Assembly: GCA_016182965.1 (NCBI GenBank)
Contig: JACPFM010000125.1
Coordinates: forward strand, 1-34,972
Direction: 5' to 3'
Length of the DNA stretch: 34,972 nt
Source: Deltaproteobacteria bacterium
Lineage (GTDB): Bacteria > Myxococcota_A > Polyangia > Polyangiales > JADJMO01
A program made the position numbers and the translations under genes. This document shows, one piece after another, positions 18,298 to 27,341 of this stretch (the first letter of the stretch is position 1; each line of letters opens with the position of its first letter). Under the pieces are notes generated by a model. It saw only the letters and a list, made by a program, of their open reading frames with translations. It was not told the origin of the DNA and ran no database searches.

Positions 18298-19670
18298 TCC
18301 GTCGCTCCGCGCTCGTCGCCGTCGCCATGGCGGCGACGACCGCGTGCGCCGACAACGTCGTCCACGACGGCGCTGCGGCGCCGCCGCCGATCGAGATCAC
18401 GCCGCGGTGGGCGCGCGCGTCGGGAGACGGCGCGTCGCAGGTGCCGCGCGGCGTCGCCGTCGATCCGGACGGCGAGGTGTTCGTCGTCGGCGAGTACGGC
18501 GGCACCTTCGAGCTCGCCGGGCGGCTCGACACGCCGAAGGGCTCGTTCGTCAGCGGCTTCGTCGCGAAGCTCGGGCGCGACGGCACGCCGCGCTGGAGCC
18601 GGCGCGTCGGCTCGAGCGAGGACGCGGCCGCGTTCGCGATCGCCGTCGGTCGCGACGGGCACGCGCACGTCGGCGGGTGGTTTCGCGGCACGATGACCGT
18701 CGACGGTCACACGCTGATCAGCGCGGGCGACACCGACGCGTTCCTGGTGGAGCTCGATCGCGACGGCGTCGCGGTGCGCGCGATGCGCTTCGGCGACGAC
18801 GGAAGCCAGGCGATCACCCCGATCGCCGCGGCGGACGACACGGTGGTGGCGGCCGGCGATTTCGACGGACGCATCGATCTCGGCGGCGGCGCGCTGATCA
18901 GCGCCGGGCAGCTCGACGCCTTCGTCGCGCGCTTCGAGCGGGGCGCGCACGTGTGGAGCACCCGGCTCGGCGGGCCGCTGCGCGATCAACGGCCGGGCGT
19001 CGCGCTCGGTCGCGACGCATCGGTGTTCGTCGCGGCGACCTACCGCGGCCCCGTCGATCTCGGCGGAGGCCCCCTGCCCGATCGGTTCGACGGCGCGTTC
19101 CTCGCGCGGCTGTCGCCCGCCGGCGCGCACGTGTGGAGCAAGGGCTTCCCCGGCGAGGGCTGGTGCTTCCCGACCGCGCTCGCGGTCGGCGACGACCGCG
19201 TCGCGCTGGCCGCGCGCTTCACCGAGGTGGTGGACGTGGGCAACGGGCCGATCGCGAGCACGAGCGGCGAGGACGCGCTGCTCGCGGTGTTCGGCGAAGG
19301 CGGTGCCCTGCGCGCCGCGGCGCGGTTCGGCGGCTTCGGTCAGGACGTCATCGGCGGGATCGCCTGGGACCACGGCGCGCTGTGGGCCTCCGGCGAGCTG
19401 CAGACCACGTTCGGTCCGCTCACCACGACGGGCGGACCGGATCTATTCGTCGCGCGGCTCTCGGGCGATCTGAGCCTGCTCGCGGCCGCGCGGTTCGGCG
19501 ACGAGCAGGAGCAGCGCGGCACGCGGGTGGCCGTCGATCCCGGCGGCGGCGGCGCGGTGGTGGTCGGGAGCTTCTTCGGCGCGCTCGACTTCGGCGTGGC
19601 GAAGGTCGCGTCGGCGGGCGGGCTCGATCGACTCGGCGGTGACGTGTTCGTGGCGTCGTTCGGCAACTGA
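18294..19670 (+). CDS. Beta-propeller repeat lipoprotein
   Basis: This 458-residue protein starts at a TTG overlapping the fumarase stop. A short signal sequence ends near Cys18 (AATTAC), not a canonical lipobox but lipoprotein-like. About seven blade repeats follow, each with a pattern like GVAVDPDGEVFVVGEYGG ... FVAKLGRDGTPRWSRRVG, FLVELDRDGVAVRAMRFGDD and FLARLSPAGAHVWSKGF. These are SBBP-type beta-propeller units common in extracellular proteins of myxobacteria. No enzymatic motif is seen. The role is probably binding or structural at the cell surface. No alternative ATG start preserves the signal peptide. Confidence 0.82.
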
Positions 19671-19799
19671 TCGAGCGGATCCTTCCGTGTGGACCGGCAG
19701 GGCGCCTGCCCCACGGCTGCCGAGCCCGCGTGATCTCGAAGTGCACGAGGGGCCGCGCACGCTAGTTGCGCACTCTCTGCAGCAAAGGGAGGCGGTCCG

Positions 19800-20081
19800 A
19801 TGGCGAGGGAAGAGGCGCAGAGGGAAGAGGCGCAGAGGCAGGGCACGAAGGAAGAGCAGGACTGGCCGCGCGACGACCGCGGCTTCTACGAGCGGGCCCA
19901 GGACCGCATGCGGCGCGCGCTCGGCGAGCTGCCGGACGACCGCGAGATCCGAGAGCTGCACGACGACGCGGTCGCCGCGTTCGAGCGCGGCGTGGAGCTC
20001 GGCGAGCGCCGCGCGCTGGCGCGCTACGAGCGCGGGAGGAACGTCGCGCTCACGGTGACCGGCGCGCAGCGGGGGCGGTGA
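19800..20081 (+). CDS. Small highly charged helical protein
   Basis: The ORF encodes 93 residues rich in Glu, Arg and Asp, predicted to be helical throughout (REIRELHDDAVAAFERGVEL). A strong GGGAGG lies eight bases before the ATG. The first 16 residues contain a short duplication (REEAQREEAQ) that mirrors a 12-bp DNA repeat. No domain is recognised. It sits alone between the propeller gene and the palindromic repeat array, and its base composition is typical for the window. Confidence 0.65.
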   Translation: MAREEAQREEAQRQGTKEEQDWPRDDRGFYERAQDRMRRALGELPDDREIRELHDDAVAAFERGVELGERRALARYERGRNVALTVTGAQRGR

Positions 20082-20096
20082 ACGGCCGTTAGGACT

Positions 20097-20154
20097 CGCA
20101 CGCGCCTGCGCATGGACACGCAGGCGCCTGCGCATGGACACGCAGGCGCCTGCG
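20097..20154. repeat. Palindromic 22-bp repeat array, left copy
   Basis: Two exact tandem copies of a 22-bp unit (20111-20132 and 20133-20154) follow a degenerate one. Each full unit contains the perfect palindrome CGCAGGCGCCTGCG joined by CATGGACA. The same unit, with one base changed in the linker (CATGGACG), occurs right after cas2 at 33614-33673. The arrays therefore lie on both sides of the cas genes. Confidence 0.88.
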
Positions 20155-20408
20155 CGTCGGTGCGCCGATGCGCACGAACACCCTGAACGGTCGATCGGGC
20201 AGCCGGCCGACGCCCTTCTTTCCGTCGCCCCGCACGAGCACGGCGCGGTTCGCCGTGGTCGCCAGGTGGGGCTAGGCCTGCGCGATGTTGGAGCGGCGTT
20301 CGAGGTTCTGCTCGATGCTGGACGTCGTCGGCGTCAAGACACACCGCGGCGCCCAGAATCTCCGATAGGTGTTGCTCGAGTCCTTGAGGGAGAGCGTTCG
20401 CAGACGCG

Positions 20409-20783
20409 TTACTGGTCGAGGACGGCCATGGCGCCGACGACGTCGTCGGCCGAGCACACCCTCGCCGAGATCGTGTTGGCGGGGGCGCCGTCGCAGTCGA
20501 CCTCGAACGCAGCCGGGCCAGTTCCGGCACGCCCCCGGGCATGCCGGGGGCGCGGTGGGCGGCTGCGTCTTGAATGCGGGTCTCGCCGTCTTGCGTGGCA
20601 CTGCATCGACGCGCACCCGGCCGACCAGCTCGCCGACATCGGCGCTCGAAAGTCGGCCACCGGCGAGCCTTGCATCGGGTAGTAGGCGGCTTCGAGCCGG
20701 TCGGGGAACGCATGCACGATGACAGCGACGTCAGGCAGCTCCGCGCCGAGGCTCAGGCCGAAAGAGCCCGATTCGACGGGCAT
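20409..20783 (-). pseudogene. Possible decayed gene
   Basis: The stretch 20160-20970 has no convincing intact gene. On the minus strand, a frame from an ATG at 20783 reads like real protein at first (ELPDVAVIVHAFPDRLEAAYY). A second frame then looks protein-like (GRVRVDAVPRKTARPAF), and the first frame ends plausibly at 20409 (AFEVDCDGAPANTISARVCS). This suggests a frameshifted or eroded gene. A competing plus-strand ORF (20712-20930, 72 residues, starting MHDDSDVRQLRAEAQ) overlaps it and cannot be excluded. No family is recognised. Confidence 0.25.
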
Positions 20784-20971
20784 TGGAAGACGGACTTCGC
20801 GGGGCTGCTTTCGCAGGCGGGCCGCCGGGCGCAGCCCGCGGAGGTCGCAGGCGCGCAGGGTGCGCAAGACGCTGTCGAGTGGCTGAGCACAGGCGCGTGG
20901 TCCCTTGCGCAGGCCGAGAGGCGTGCGTAAGGTTCCGCTGCTCGCTACACAGAATGGAGAATGGAGGCACA

Positions 20972-21157
20972 ATGCCACCCGACGACACGACCAGCTCGCA
21001 GTTCCTCGAAGTTACTGTGATTTCTGAGCGCAGGTTCCGCCGCGGGCACAACATCGCTCGCCGGCGCGAGGCCCTGACGGTGATCTGTCAGCGCGAGGTA
21101 ACCATCGAGGACAGCACCGTCTGGGCCGCGGTCGCGAGGACCGGCACGAAGCCCTGA
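20972..21157 (+). CDS. 61-residue ORF upstream of cas3
   Basis: A small protein starts at an ATG with a strong GGAGG six bases upstream. It has an acidic start (MPPDDTTSSQFLEV) and an Arg-rich middle (ERRFRRGHNIARRREALTVI). There is no signal peptide or membrane helix. It is not recognised. Its position, just before a hairpin and the degenerate CRISPR-repeat fragments upstream of cas3, is notable. It could be an accessory or regulatory protein of the locus, or unrelated. The direct repeat GAATGGA immediately precedes the ribosome site. Confidence 0.5.
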   Translation: MPPDDTTSSQFLEVTVISERRFRRGHNIARRREALTVICQREVTIEDSTVWAAVARTGTKP

Positions 21158-21159
21158 GA

Positions 21160-21184
21160 GGCGCCGCTCCCCAGACGCGGTGCC
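21160..21184 (+). terminator. Hairpin after the 61-residue ORF
   Basis: GGCGCCGC and GCGGTGCC can pair as eight base pairs (one G-U) around a nine-base loop, starting three bases after the stop codon. There is no T-tract, so a terminator role is uncertain. Its left half contains CCGCTCCCCA, an exact match to positions 5-14 of the CRISPR repeat. Confidence 0.35.
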
Positions 21185-21209
21185 CTGGCGGCACGGCTCC
21201 AACTCGGCT

Positions 21210-21318
21210 GAACTCTGCTCGGCGGTGCGCCGGCCCCATTGAAGTTGCGTCGCGAGGAGCGGCGTCGGCGATGCCAAGAACGTCACCCGGCGCACCGCCG
21301 CTCATCACGGGCGCAGCC
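21210..21318 (+). other. Degenerate CRISPR-repeat pair upstream of cas3 (possible crRNA-like RNA gene)
   Basis: Positions 21231-21244 (CGGCCCCATTGAAG) match the 3' part of the array repeat (positions 22-35) with one mismatch. This is the part that would supply the crRNA 5' handle. Starting at 21298, CCGCTC-AT-CACGGG-C-GC matches the 5'/stem part of the repeat (positions 5-16 with two mismatches, then GC). Between the two projected repeat edges lie 48 bases of unique sequence, against 35-38 in the array. A 3'-conserved half, then a spacer, then a 5'-conserved half is the layout described for CreA antitoxin RNAs and Cas-regulating crRNA-like RNAs. No promoter was identified, and part of the match could be chance in GC-rich DNA. 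The rest of the 21158-21506 gap shows no gene. Confidence 0.4.
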
Positions 21319-21506
21319 ACCTGCGCTCCGGAACGCACCATTACCGACAAGTGGACGCGTGCGATCGTGCGCAGGCAGCGACCGCAGCTGTCGCATGCGA
21401 ACGGTGCCTCACGATCGTCGTTCCGCGTCGACTCGCCGTGTGTTGGGATGACCACGAATTCAGCCACGCCGGCGAGGCCGGGTCGCTCGTCACGGAAGGC
21501 GCAACC

Positions 21507-24149
21507 ATGACCGACTACGCAGAGTGGTTCCGCGGCCTCACGCATCTGAACGCGCACGACTGGCAGCGCGAGCTTGGCGCCGACGTCGTCTGCCGCGATC
21601 GGCTCGTGCGCATCCCGACCGGCTTCGGAAAGACCGCAGGCGTGGTGCTCCCGTGGCTGTTCCACCGGGCGGTGCGGCGCGACGAGGCATGGCCACGTCG
21701 GCTGGTGTTCTGCCTGCCGATGCGGGTGCTCGTCGAACAGACGGAGCGTTCGATTCGCGATTGGCTCGAACGCGCCGGACTCCGCGCCGACGTTGGGTTG
21801 CACGTCTTGATGGGCGGCGTCAGGGCCGAGCGCTGGGTCCTTGATATCGACAGCCCCGCGATCCTCGTCGGAACGCAGGACATGCTGCTCTCTCGCGCCC
21901 TCAACCGCGGCTATGCGTCGCCGCGCGGGATTTGGCCGATGGAATACGGCCTCCTTCACCAGGATGCGCTGTGGATCCTCGACGAGGTCCAGCTCATGGA
22001 CGTGGGGCTCGCGACCAGCGCGCAGCTCGCCGCCTTCCGGGACCAAGACGTCGCCGAGAAAGGTCCTCGCCTCCGGCCGGTCCACACCTGGTGGATGAGC
22101 GCGACCCTCAAGCCGCATTGGCTCGCGACCGTCGATCGCCCGGCGCCGGCCGACCCTCCGCTCGCGATCCCTGCCGCGATGCGCAAAGGCGGCCTCTTCG
22201 ACGTACGGAAGCCGCTCGAGCGGGCTGCCGATATCCATGGGCCCGACGCCATCGCGAAGGCCGCGCTTGCGCGCCACGTGCCGGGCACGCTCACGCTCGT
22301 TCTGGTCAATCGTGTCGCGACCGCGAACGCCGTCTACGAGGCGCTCGACGCTGCGACCATGGAGGGCAAGGGCAGGACGAAGGCCCGACGCGAGGACGCC
22401 CCCGAGCTTCGCCTCGTACACAGCCGCTTTCGCGGCCACGAGCGCGCGCGCTGGGCCGATGAGTTCTTGAAGCGAGGTGTGCCGCTCCCTGCGTCGGGCC
22501 GCATCGTCGTTGCGACTCAGGTCGTCGAGGCCGGCGTCGACTTCTCGGCGCGGACCCTCGTGACCGAGCTCGCACCATGGCCGAGCCTCGTGCAGCGCTT
22601 CGGGCGGGTCGCGCGGTACGAGGGCGAGGCGGGGACCGCCGTCGTGGTCGGCGGTGCGCCCGCCGACGAGAAGGCCGCAGCCCCGTACGCGCAGGGGGAG
22701 CTCGTCGCGGCCGATCAGGGCATCGCGCGCCTGCTCGCGCGAGAGGGCGATGCTTCGCCGCGTTCGCTCGAGGCCTTCGATGACGAGCTCTCGAAGAGCG
22801 ATCCCGAGCTCATGGCGCGGCTGTTCCCATATTCGCCGCTCCACGTGCTGCGGCGGCGTGATCTAGACGATCTCTTCGACACGAGCGCCGATCTGTCGGG
22901 CGCAGACCTGGACGTGAGCCGCTTCATTCGTTCCGGCGAAGAGCGCGACGTGACTGTGTTCTGGCGAGCCCTCGAACCGGAGTCCGGAAGGGGGCCGGGC
23001 CGCATGGCGAATCCCGGAATCCGCCTCGACGAACCGCCGCGGCGCGAAGAGCTCTGCCCCGTTCCGATCGGCGACATCCGCGCGTGGAAGGCCAAAGCGT
23101 ACGTCTTCGACTACATCGACGGCGTCTGGAGCGAGCGCGATCCCAAGCGAATCGTCCCCGGCATGACCGTGCTCCTCGCTGCGGGCGACGGCGGCTACAC
23201 CCTGGAACGCGGCTGGGATCCGAAGGCGAAGTCCGTGGAACCGGTGCCGCTCCCGGCCGACAGCGCCGAGGAGAAGCGGGAGGCGCTCGCGGCCGCGGCG
23301 GCCGCGGAAGACGGCGAGGAGGTCTCGATCGCGGCGTGGAAGAGCATCGCGACGCACGGCCGGGAGGCGGAAGGCGAAGCGCGCGCTCTGTGCGTGACCC
23401 TCGGCGTTCCCGCGACGATCACGCGCGTCGTGGCGCTCGCCGCGCGCTGGCACGACGCCGGCAAGGCACACCCGGTCTTCCAGGGTGCGATCCGCGCCGA
23501 CCGCCGCGCCGAGGTGCCGGCCGGTGCCCGCCGCGACCTGGCGAAGGCTCCCGATGACGCTTGGGCGCGGCCGCCGTACCCCGACCGGCCCGGCTTCCGC
23601 CATGAGCTCGCGAGCACACTGGCGCTGTTCGAGCTCCTACGGCGCACCGAGCCTCTTCATCCCGCGCTCCTCGGGCCGCACCGGGAGCTGCTCGAAGCCC
23701 TTGGCGCGTCCGTCGACGTGCCCGACGAAACGGACGCGTTGGTGGCGTCGCCGCTCGCCGCCGAGATCGCCGCGCTGTCGGCCGAAGAGTTCGATCTACT
23801 CGCGTGGCTCGTCTGCGCCCATCACGGCAAGGTGCGAACGAGCTGGACGAGCACGCCCCGGGACCAGGAGATGCGCCACGGCGGCATCCACGGCGTATGC
23901 GAGGGCGACGTGCTGCCGGCGTTCGCATTTGCCGATGCCGACGGGTGCGCGGCCGAGCTTCCTTCGGTCGTGCTGTCGCTCGCGGGCGCGGAGCTGGGAA
24001 TCGGGACGCGCTACGGCGCCTCCTGGGCCGAGCGCGTCGCGGGGCTCACCGCGCGACACGGGCCATTCGCGCTCACGTTTCTCGAGGCCGTGCTTCGCGT
24101 AGCGGACGTTCGCGCGTCGAAGCTCGAGACGGAGGACTCCTGGCGATGA
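21507..24149 (+). CDS. cas3: Cas3 helicase-nuclease with C-terminal HD domain (type I-G)
   Basis: This 880-residue effector unwinds and degrades target DNA after Cascade binding. The helicase comes first: motif I IPTGFGKT (36-43), motif II DEVQ (159-162), motif III SAT (198-200), ATQVVEAGVDFS, and motif VI QRFGRVARYE. The HD nuclease is at the C-terminus, with the metal-binding HD in ALAARWHDAGKAHPVF near residue 650, HELAST, and CAHHGKVRTSW near 770. This inverted order is characteristic of type I-G/I-U and differs from the HD-first order of most type I systems. GGAAGG precedes the chosen ATG; an in-frame start at 21351 lacks homology. It overlaps csx17 by four bases (ATGA). Confidence 0.95.
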   Translation: MTDYAEWFRGLTHLNAHDWQRELGADVVCRDRLVRIPTGFGKTAGVVLPWLFHRAVRRDEAWPRRLVFCLPMRVLVEQTERSIRDWLERAGLRADVGLHVLMGGVRAERWVLDIDSPAILVGTQDMLLSRALNRGYASPRGIWPMEYGLLHQDALWILDEVQLMDVGLATSAQLAAFRDQDVAEKGPRLRPVHTWWMSATLKPHWLATVDRPAPADPPLAIPAAMRKGGLFDVRKPLERAADIHGPDAIAKAALARHVPGTLTLVLVNRVATANAVYEALDAATMEGKGRTKARREDAPELRLVHSRFRGHERARWADEFLKRGVPLPASGRIVVATQVVEAGVDFSARTLVTELAPWPSLVQRFGRVARYEGEAGTAVVVGGAPADEKAAAPYAQGELVAADQGIARLLAREGDASPRSLEAFDDELSKSDPELMARLFPYSPLHVLRRRDLDDLFDTSADLSGADLDVSRFIRSGEERDVTVFWRALEPESGRGPGRMANPGIRLDEPPRREELCPVPIGDIRAWKAKAYVFDYIDGVWSERDPKRIVPGMTVLLAAGDGGYTLERGWDPKAKSVEPVPLPADSAEEKREALAAAAAAEDGEEVSIAAWKSIATHGREAEGEARALCVTLGVPATITRVVALAARWHDAGKAHPVFQGAIRADRRAEVPAGARRDLAKAPDDAWARPPYPDRPGFRHELASTLALFELLRRTEPLHPALLGPHRELLEALGASVDVPDETDALVASPLAAEIAALSAEEFDLLAWLVCAHHGKVRTSWTSTPRDQEMRHGGIHGVCEGDVLPAFAFADADGCAAELPSVVLSLAGAELGIGTRYGASWAERVAGLTARHGPFALTFLEAVLRVADVRASKLETEDSWR

Positions 24150-26413
24150 CCGCTCCCAAGGTTCACAAGCTCGAGGGTTGCTCGCCAACGCCGCTCGCGA
24201 ACTACCTGAAGGCGCTCGCGGTGCTGCGCCTCGTGTCCGAGCAGCGCGATCCCGAGGCGCGCGGCTTCTGGAAGGACGAGGCGTTCTGGCTCGTGACTCG
24301 TCTCTCGCGCGATGAGCTGGTCGCGTTCTTCCTCGACGACTACATGCCGACGCCCATCCTCAGCCCATGGAACGGCGGAAGCGGGTTCTACTTCCGTGAG
24401 GAGAAGAGCAAAGAGAAAGATCCGTCGACGGGGAAGCTCAAGAAGACTGGAGTGCGCAACGAGCCGACGGCGGCGACACGCGCCGTCGACGCGCTGCTCG
24501 CGTCAACCGCACCGCGGCTCGCGAAGTACGCCGGCTGCGCGAAGATCGCGAAATCGCTGCTCGCGGAGCTGGGCCTCGACGCCGCGCCGGACGACGCGAC
24601 GGAGAAGGCGGCGCTCATCGCCGCAATTCGCTCTCGGCTGCTCTCTTCAGGCCTCGACTGGGTCGACGCCAGCGTCACGTCGATGGGAGACGAATTCTCC
24701 TGCGCACCGATGGCCGGTAGCGGCGGCAACGACGGCAACGAGGATTTCTCGAAGAACTTCCTCGTGCGGGTGCTCGAGCTGATCAGCCCAGGGACCGAGG
24801 ACAGCCGATCGCTCCTCGGGCAGTGTCTGTTCGGAGGCGCGGTACCCGGAGCCCACGACTCCGCCGCCGGGCAATTCTCGCCCGGCGGCAACGCGGGCGT
24901 GAACGCGGGCGCTGGCTTCAAAGGGGACGCTGTCGCGAACAGCTGGGACTACGTGCTCGCGATCGAAGGCTCGATCCTCTTCGGGGGCGCCGCCTCCCGA
25001 CGGCTCGATGCCTCGTCCGCCGGTGGGGCTTTCCCGTTCGCCGTAAGGATCGATCCCGTCGGCTACGGCTCGGCGGCCGACGCCGATCGGGACGCCTCGC
25101 GTGCCGAGATCTGGCTACCGCTTTGGACGCAGCCGACGTCGTTGAGGGAGCTGTCGGCGCTCCTGTCCGAGGGACGCGCGCGAATCGACCGCGCAGAGGC
25201 GCAGCGCACGACCGACGTCGCGCGCGCCATCGCGGGGCTCGGGACGAGCCGCGGGGTTGCGGCCTTCGAGCGAACCGCATTCTTCACGCGCAACGGCAAC
25301 ATGCACTACTCGGTGCCCGTCGGCCGCTGGCCCGTCTCCGCCCAGCCGCACGAAGAGCTCCTCGACGACATCGAGACCTGGGTCGCACGCCTGCGCAGGT
25401 TCTCGCGCGACAAGCTGGCGCCGAAGGCGGTCACCGCTGCCGCGCGCGCAGTGGACGAAGCCATCCTCGCGGTCTGCCGAGGGGGAGAGGATCCGATGCG
25501 CTGGCAGGCGCTGCTCGTCGCGCTCGGCCGCGCCGAATGCGCGCTGCTAGGGAGCCCGCAGAAGGCCGGCGATCCGCTGCGTCAGCTGGCGCCGCTGCCA
25601 CCGCTGCGACCCGCATGGATCTCGGCAGCGAACGACGGCTCGCCGGAGCTCCGTCTCGCTGTCGCGCTCGCGAGCCAGGACGTCGCGCTGCGCACGCAGA
25701 ATGGTGCGGGTTGGCTGAACGTCCGGGCGCACTGGATGCCCCTCGATCGGTCGCGCGCACCGCGGCTCACGCACGCAGCGCGCGGGCCCGCGCGCTTCGC
25801 GACGGACGGAGGCGGCCTCGCCAACGACCCAGACGTCGTGTGCGGCGGGCACGATCTGGAGCGTGACTGCATCGACCTCGTACGGCGCCGGGTGCAGCTC
25901 GCCCCAGGCTTGGCCACGCGGGGCCTCGGGCTGTCCGGCGCGTGCGGCGCCGAGGCACCGCTCGGCGACGTGACGGCGTTCCTCGCGGGGTTGGTCGATG
26001 ACCGCCGCCTCCTAGCGCTTGGCCGTCCGCTGATGGCGATCGCGTGGTGGCAACGCGACCTGCCGCGGCTCGACGCGCCGACTAGCGTCTCGATCGACGC
26101 AGCCTACGCCGTCGCACGGCTCGTGCACCTCTCGAAGCCGCTCGAGCGCCGCGAGCCGCTCACGATCCCGCTCGACCCCGAGCCGATAGCCCGGCTCGCA
26201 GCGGGCGATCTCGCAGGCGCCCTCGCGATCGCTCTTCGTCGCCTTCGCGCGAGCGGCCTCCGACCGCGCGTGCGGCACCTCGTCGGGAACGAGCGTGATG
26301 CGCGCCGTCTCGCGGCGAGCCTCGCCTTTCCCGTTCGCGCCTCCGACGTGTGTCGGTGCGCAGATTTCGTCACCAAGCCGCAGGATCTGGAGGAAACCAA
26401 CCATGTCGATTGA
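24146..26413 (+). CDS. csx17: Csx17 (Cas8g), large Cascade subunit of type I-G
   Basis: The 755-residue protein opens with the Csx17 signature LEGCSPTPLANYLKALAVLRLV (split for length; residues about 9-30), followed by EQRDPEARGFWKDEAF and the PTPILSPWNGGSGF motif. Typical later segments are GQFSPGG near 244, WDYVLAIEGSILFGGA, and FERTAFFTRNGNMHYSVPVG. By analogy with other type I systems it is the large subunit, thought to recognise the PAM and recruit Cas3. It is translationally coupled to cas3 through the ATGA overlap and overlaps cas7 by 11 bases. A GGAGG ribosome site lies within the end of cas3. Confidence 0.92.
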   Translation: MTAPKVHKLEGCSPTPLANYLKALAVLRLVSEQRDPEARGFWKDEAFWLVTRLSRDELVAFFLDDYMPTPILSPWNGGSGFYFREEKSKEKDPSTGKLKKTGVRNEPTAATRAVDALLASTAPRLAKYAGCAKIAKSLLAELGLDAAPDDATEKAALIAAIRSRLLSSGLDWVDASVTSMGDEFSCAPMAGSGGNDGNEDFSKNFLVRVLELISPGTEDSRSLLGQCLFGGAVPGAHDSAAGQFSPGGNAGVNAGAGFKGDAVANSWDYVLAIEGSILFGGAASRRLDASSAGGAFPFAVRIDPVGYGSAADADRDASRAEIWLPLWTQPTSLRELSALLSEGRARIDRAEAQRTTDVARAIAGLGTSRGVAAFERTAFFTRNGNMHYSVPVGRWPVSAQPHEELLDDIETWVARLRRFSRDKLAPKAVTAAARAVDEAILAVCRGGEDPMRWQALLVALGRAECALLGSPQKAGDPLRQLAPLPPLRPAWISAANDGSPELRLAVALASQDVALRTQNGAGWLNVRAHWMPLDRSRAPRLTHAARGPARFATDGGGLANDPDVVCGGHDLERDCIDLVRRRVQLAPGLATRGLGLSGACGAEAPLGDVTAFLAGLVDDRRLLALGRPLMAIAWWQRDLPRLDAPTSVSIDAAYAVARLVHLSKPLERREPLTIPLDPEPIARLAAGDLAGALAIALRRLRASGLRPRVRHLVGNERDARRLAASLAFPVRASDVCRCADFVTKPQDLEETNHVD

Positions 26414-27330
26414 CCTTTCGCCCCTCGGCTCGAAGCAGAAGCTGCTCTTCGACGTCCCGCTCGCGCCGCTGCAGGGCCAGCGCTTCCAGCCGACCGGCTT
26501 CCCGGATCTCGGCGCCGCGACGTTCGAGACCGACAGCGGCACGTGCTTGCTCGTCGAGTCGGCGCAGAGCCTCGCGAACCGACTCGAGGCCACCTGCTGG
26601 GACGAAGGCGCGCGCGCGCCGCTGCCGGAGCTCAAGGGGCTGAGCTACGTCAAGGTGAACGACAGGGACGGGAAGTTCCTGACGAGCTCGATGCTCGAGG
26701 CACACCGCCTCAATAGCGTCTACGTCGAAAAGGCCGACAAGGGTGGGTTCCACAAGATGCTAGGTCGCGCGCGCCGTGCTGCGATACGACGCCAACGCGC
26801 TCCTCCATGGGCTCTTCCTCGAGAGCATCGATGGTCGCCTCCGCTGCGCGCGCGCCCTCAGCGCCTTCATCGAGGCCGAGGGTGTCCGCGTCGCGGCGTC
26901 CGGCGGCGTGAAGAACGATCACGTGAAGCCGGGGACGGAGAAGAAGGGCGACGACGGCGGCGAGAAGAGGACCGCGTCCGAAGGCTTCGGCAACGTACCG
27001 TTCCATCGCGACGAGTTCACGGCGCGGAAGATCACGCTCTTCGCCAGCATCGATCTCGCGCAGCTCCGGGGCTATGGCCTCGGCGACGAGCCGACCAAGC
27101 TGCTCACGCTTCTCGCGCTGTTCAAGCTCCGCGCGCTGTTCGACGGGCAACTTCGCCTGCGCACCGCCTGCGACTTCCGAGTCACGACCGACACGGTGAA
27201 GGCCGCGAACGTCGACTTCACCCTGCCGGAACGCGCCGCGCTGCTCGAAGACCTCTCCGCGTTGATCGCAGCCTGCGCGCCGCACTTCGCGAAGGATGAC
27301 GGCGTCACGACCGTCACCTACACGGGCTGA
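26403..27330 (+). pseudogene. cas7: Cas7 (Csb1/GSU0053 family) backbone subunit, one-base frameshift
   Basis: The two halves read in different frames. From the ATG at 26403 (GGAGGA nine bases upstream) come FDVPLAPLQGQRFQPTGFPD, a GTCLLVESAQSLANRLE segment, LTSSMLEAHRLNSVY and GGFHKML. After about 26760 the next frame continues with RYDANALLHGLFLES, ARKITLFASIDLAQLRGYGLG and LRLRTACDFRV to a stop at 27330. Total length is 928 nt, i.e. 309 codons plus one base, so removing one base restores a normal-length protein. The break lies in a CGCGCGCGCC run. Cas7 polymerises along the crRNA, so interference needs it. A sequencing error is the simplest explanation; a genuine mutation would abolish interference. 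Confidence 0.9.
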
Positions 27331-27341
27331 GCGGGATAGAC

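Noticed and set aside
20712..20930. 72-codon plus-strand ORF starting MHDDSDVRQ
   Set aside because: It has no ribosome site or family and overlaps a minus-strand candidate of similar quality; neither is strong enough to call as a gene.
21351..21506. N-terminal extension of Cas3 from the in-frame start at 21351
   Set aside because: The extension has no similarity to Cas3, and a GGAAGG site directly precedes the ATG at 21507.
21012..22844. 610-codon minus-strand ORF opposite cas3
   Set aside because: It is antisense to the clear helicase motifs of cas3. A CxxC-rich piece near 21350-21450 was considered but has no start or family support.
26403..27330. Programmed ribosomal frameshifting in cas7
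   Set aside because: No slippery heptamer or supporting downstream structure was recognised; a one-base indel in a CG run is simpler.
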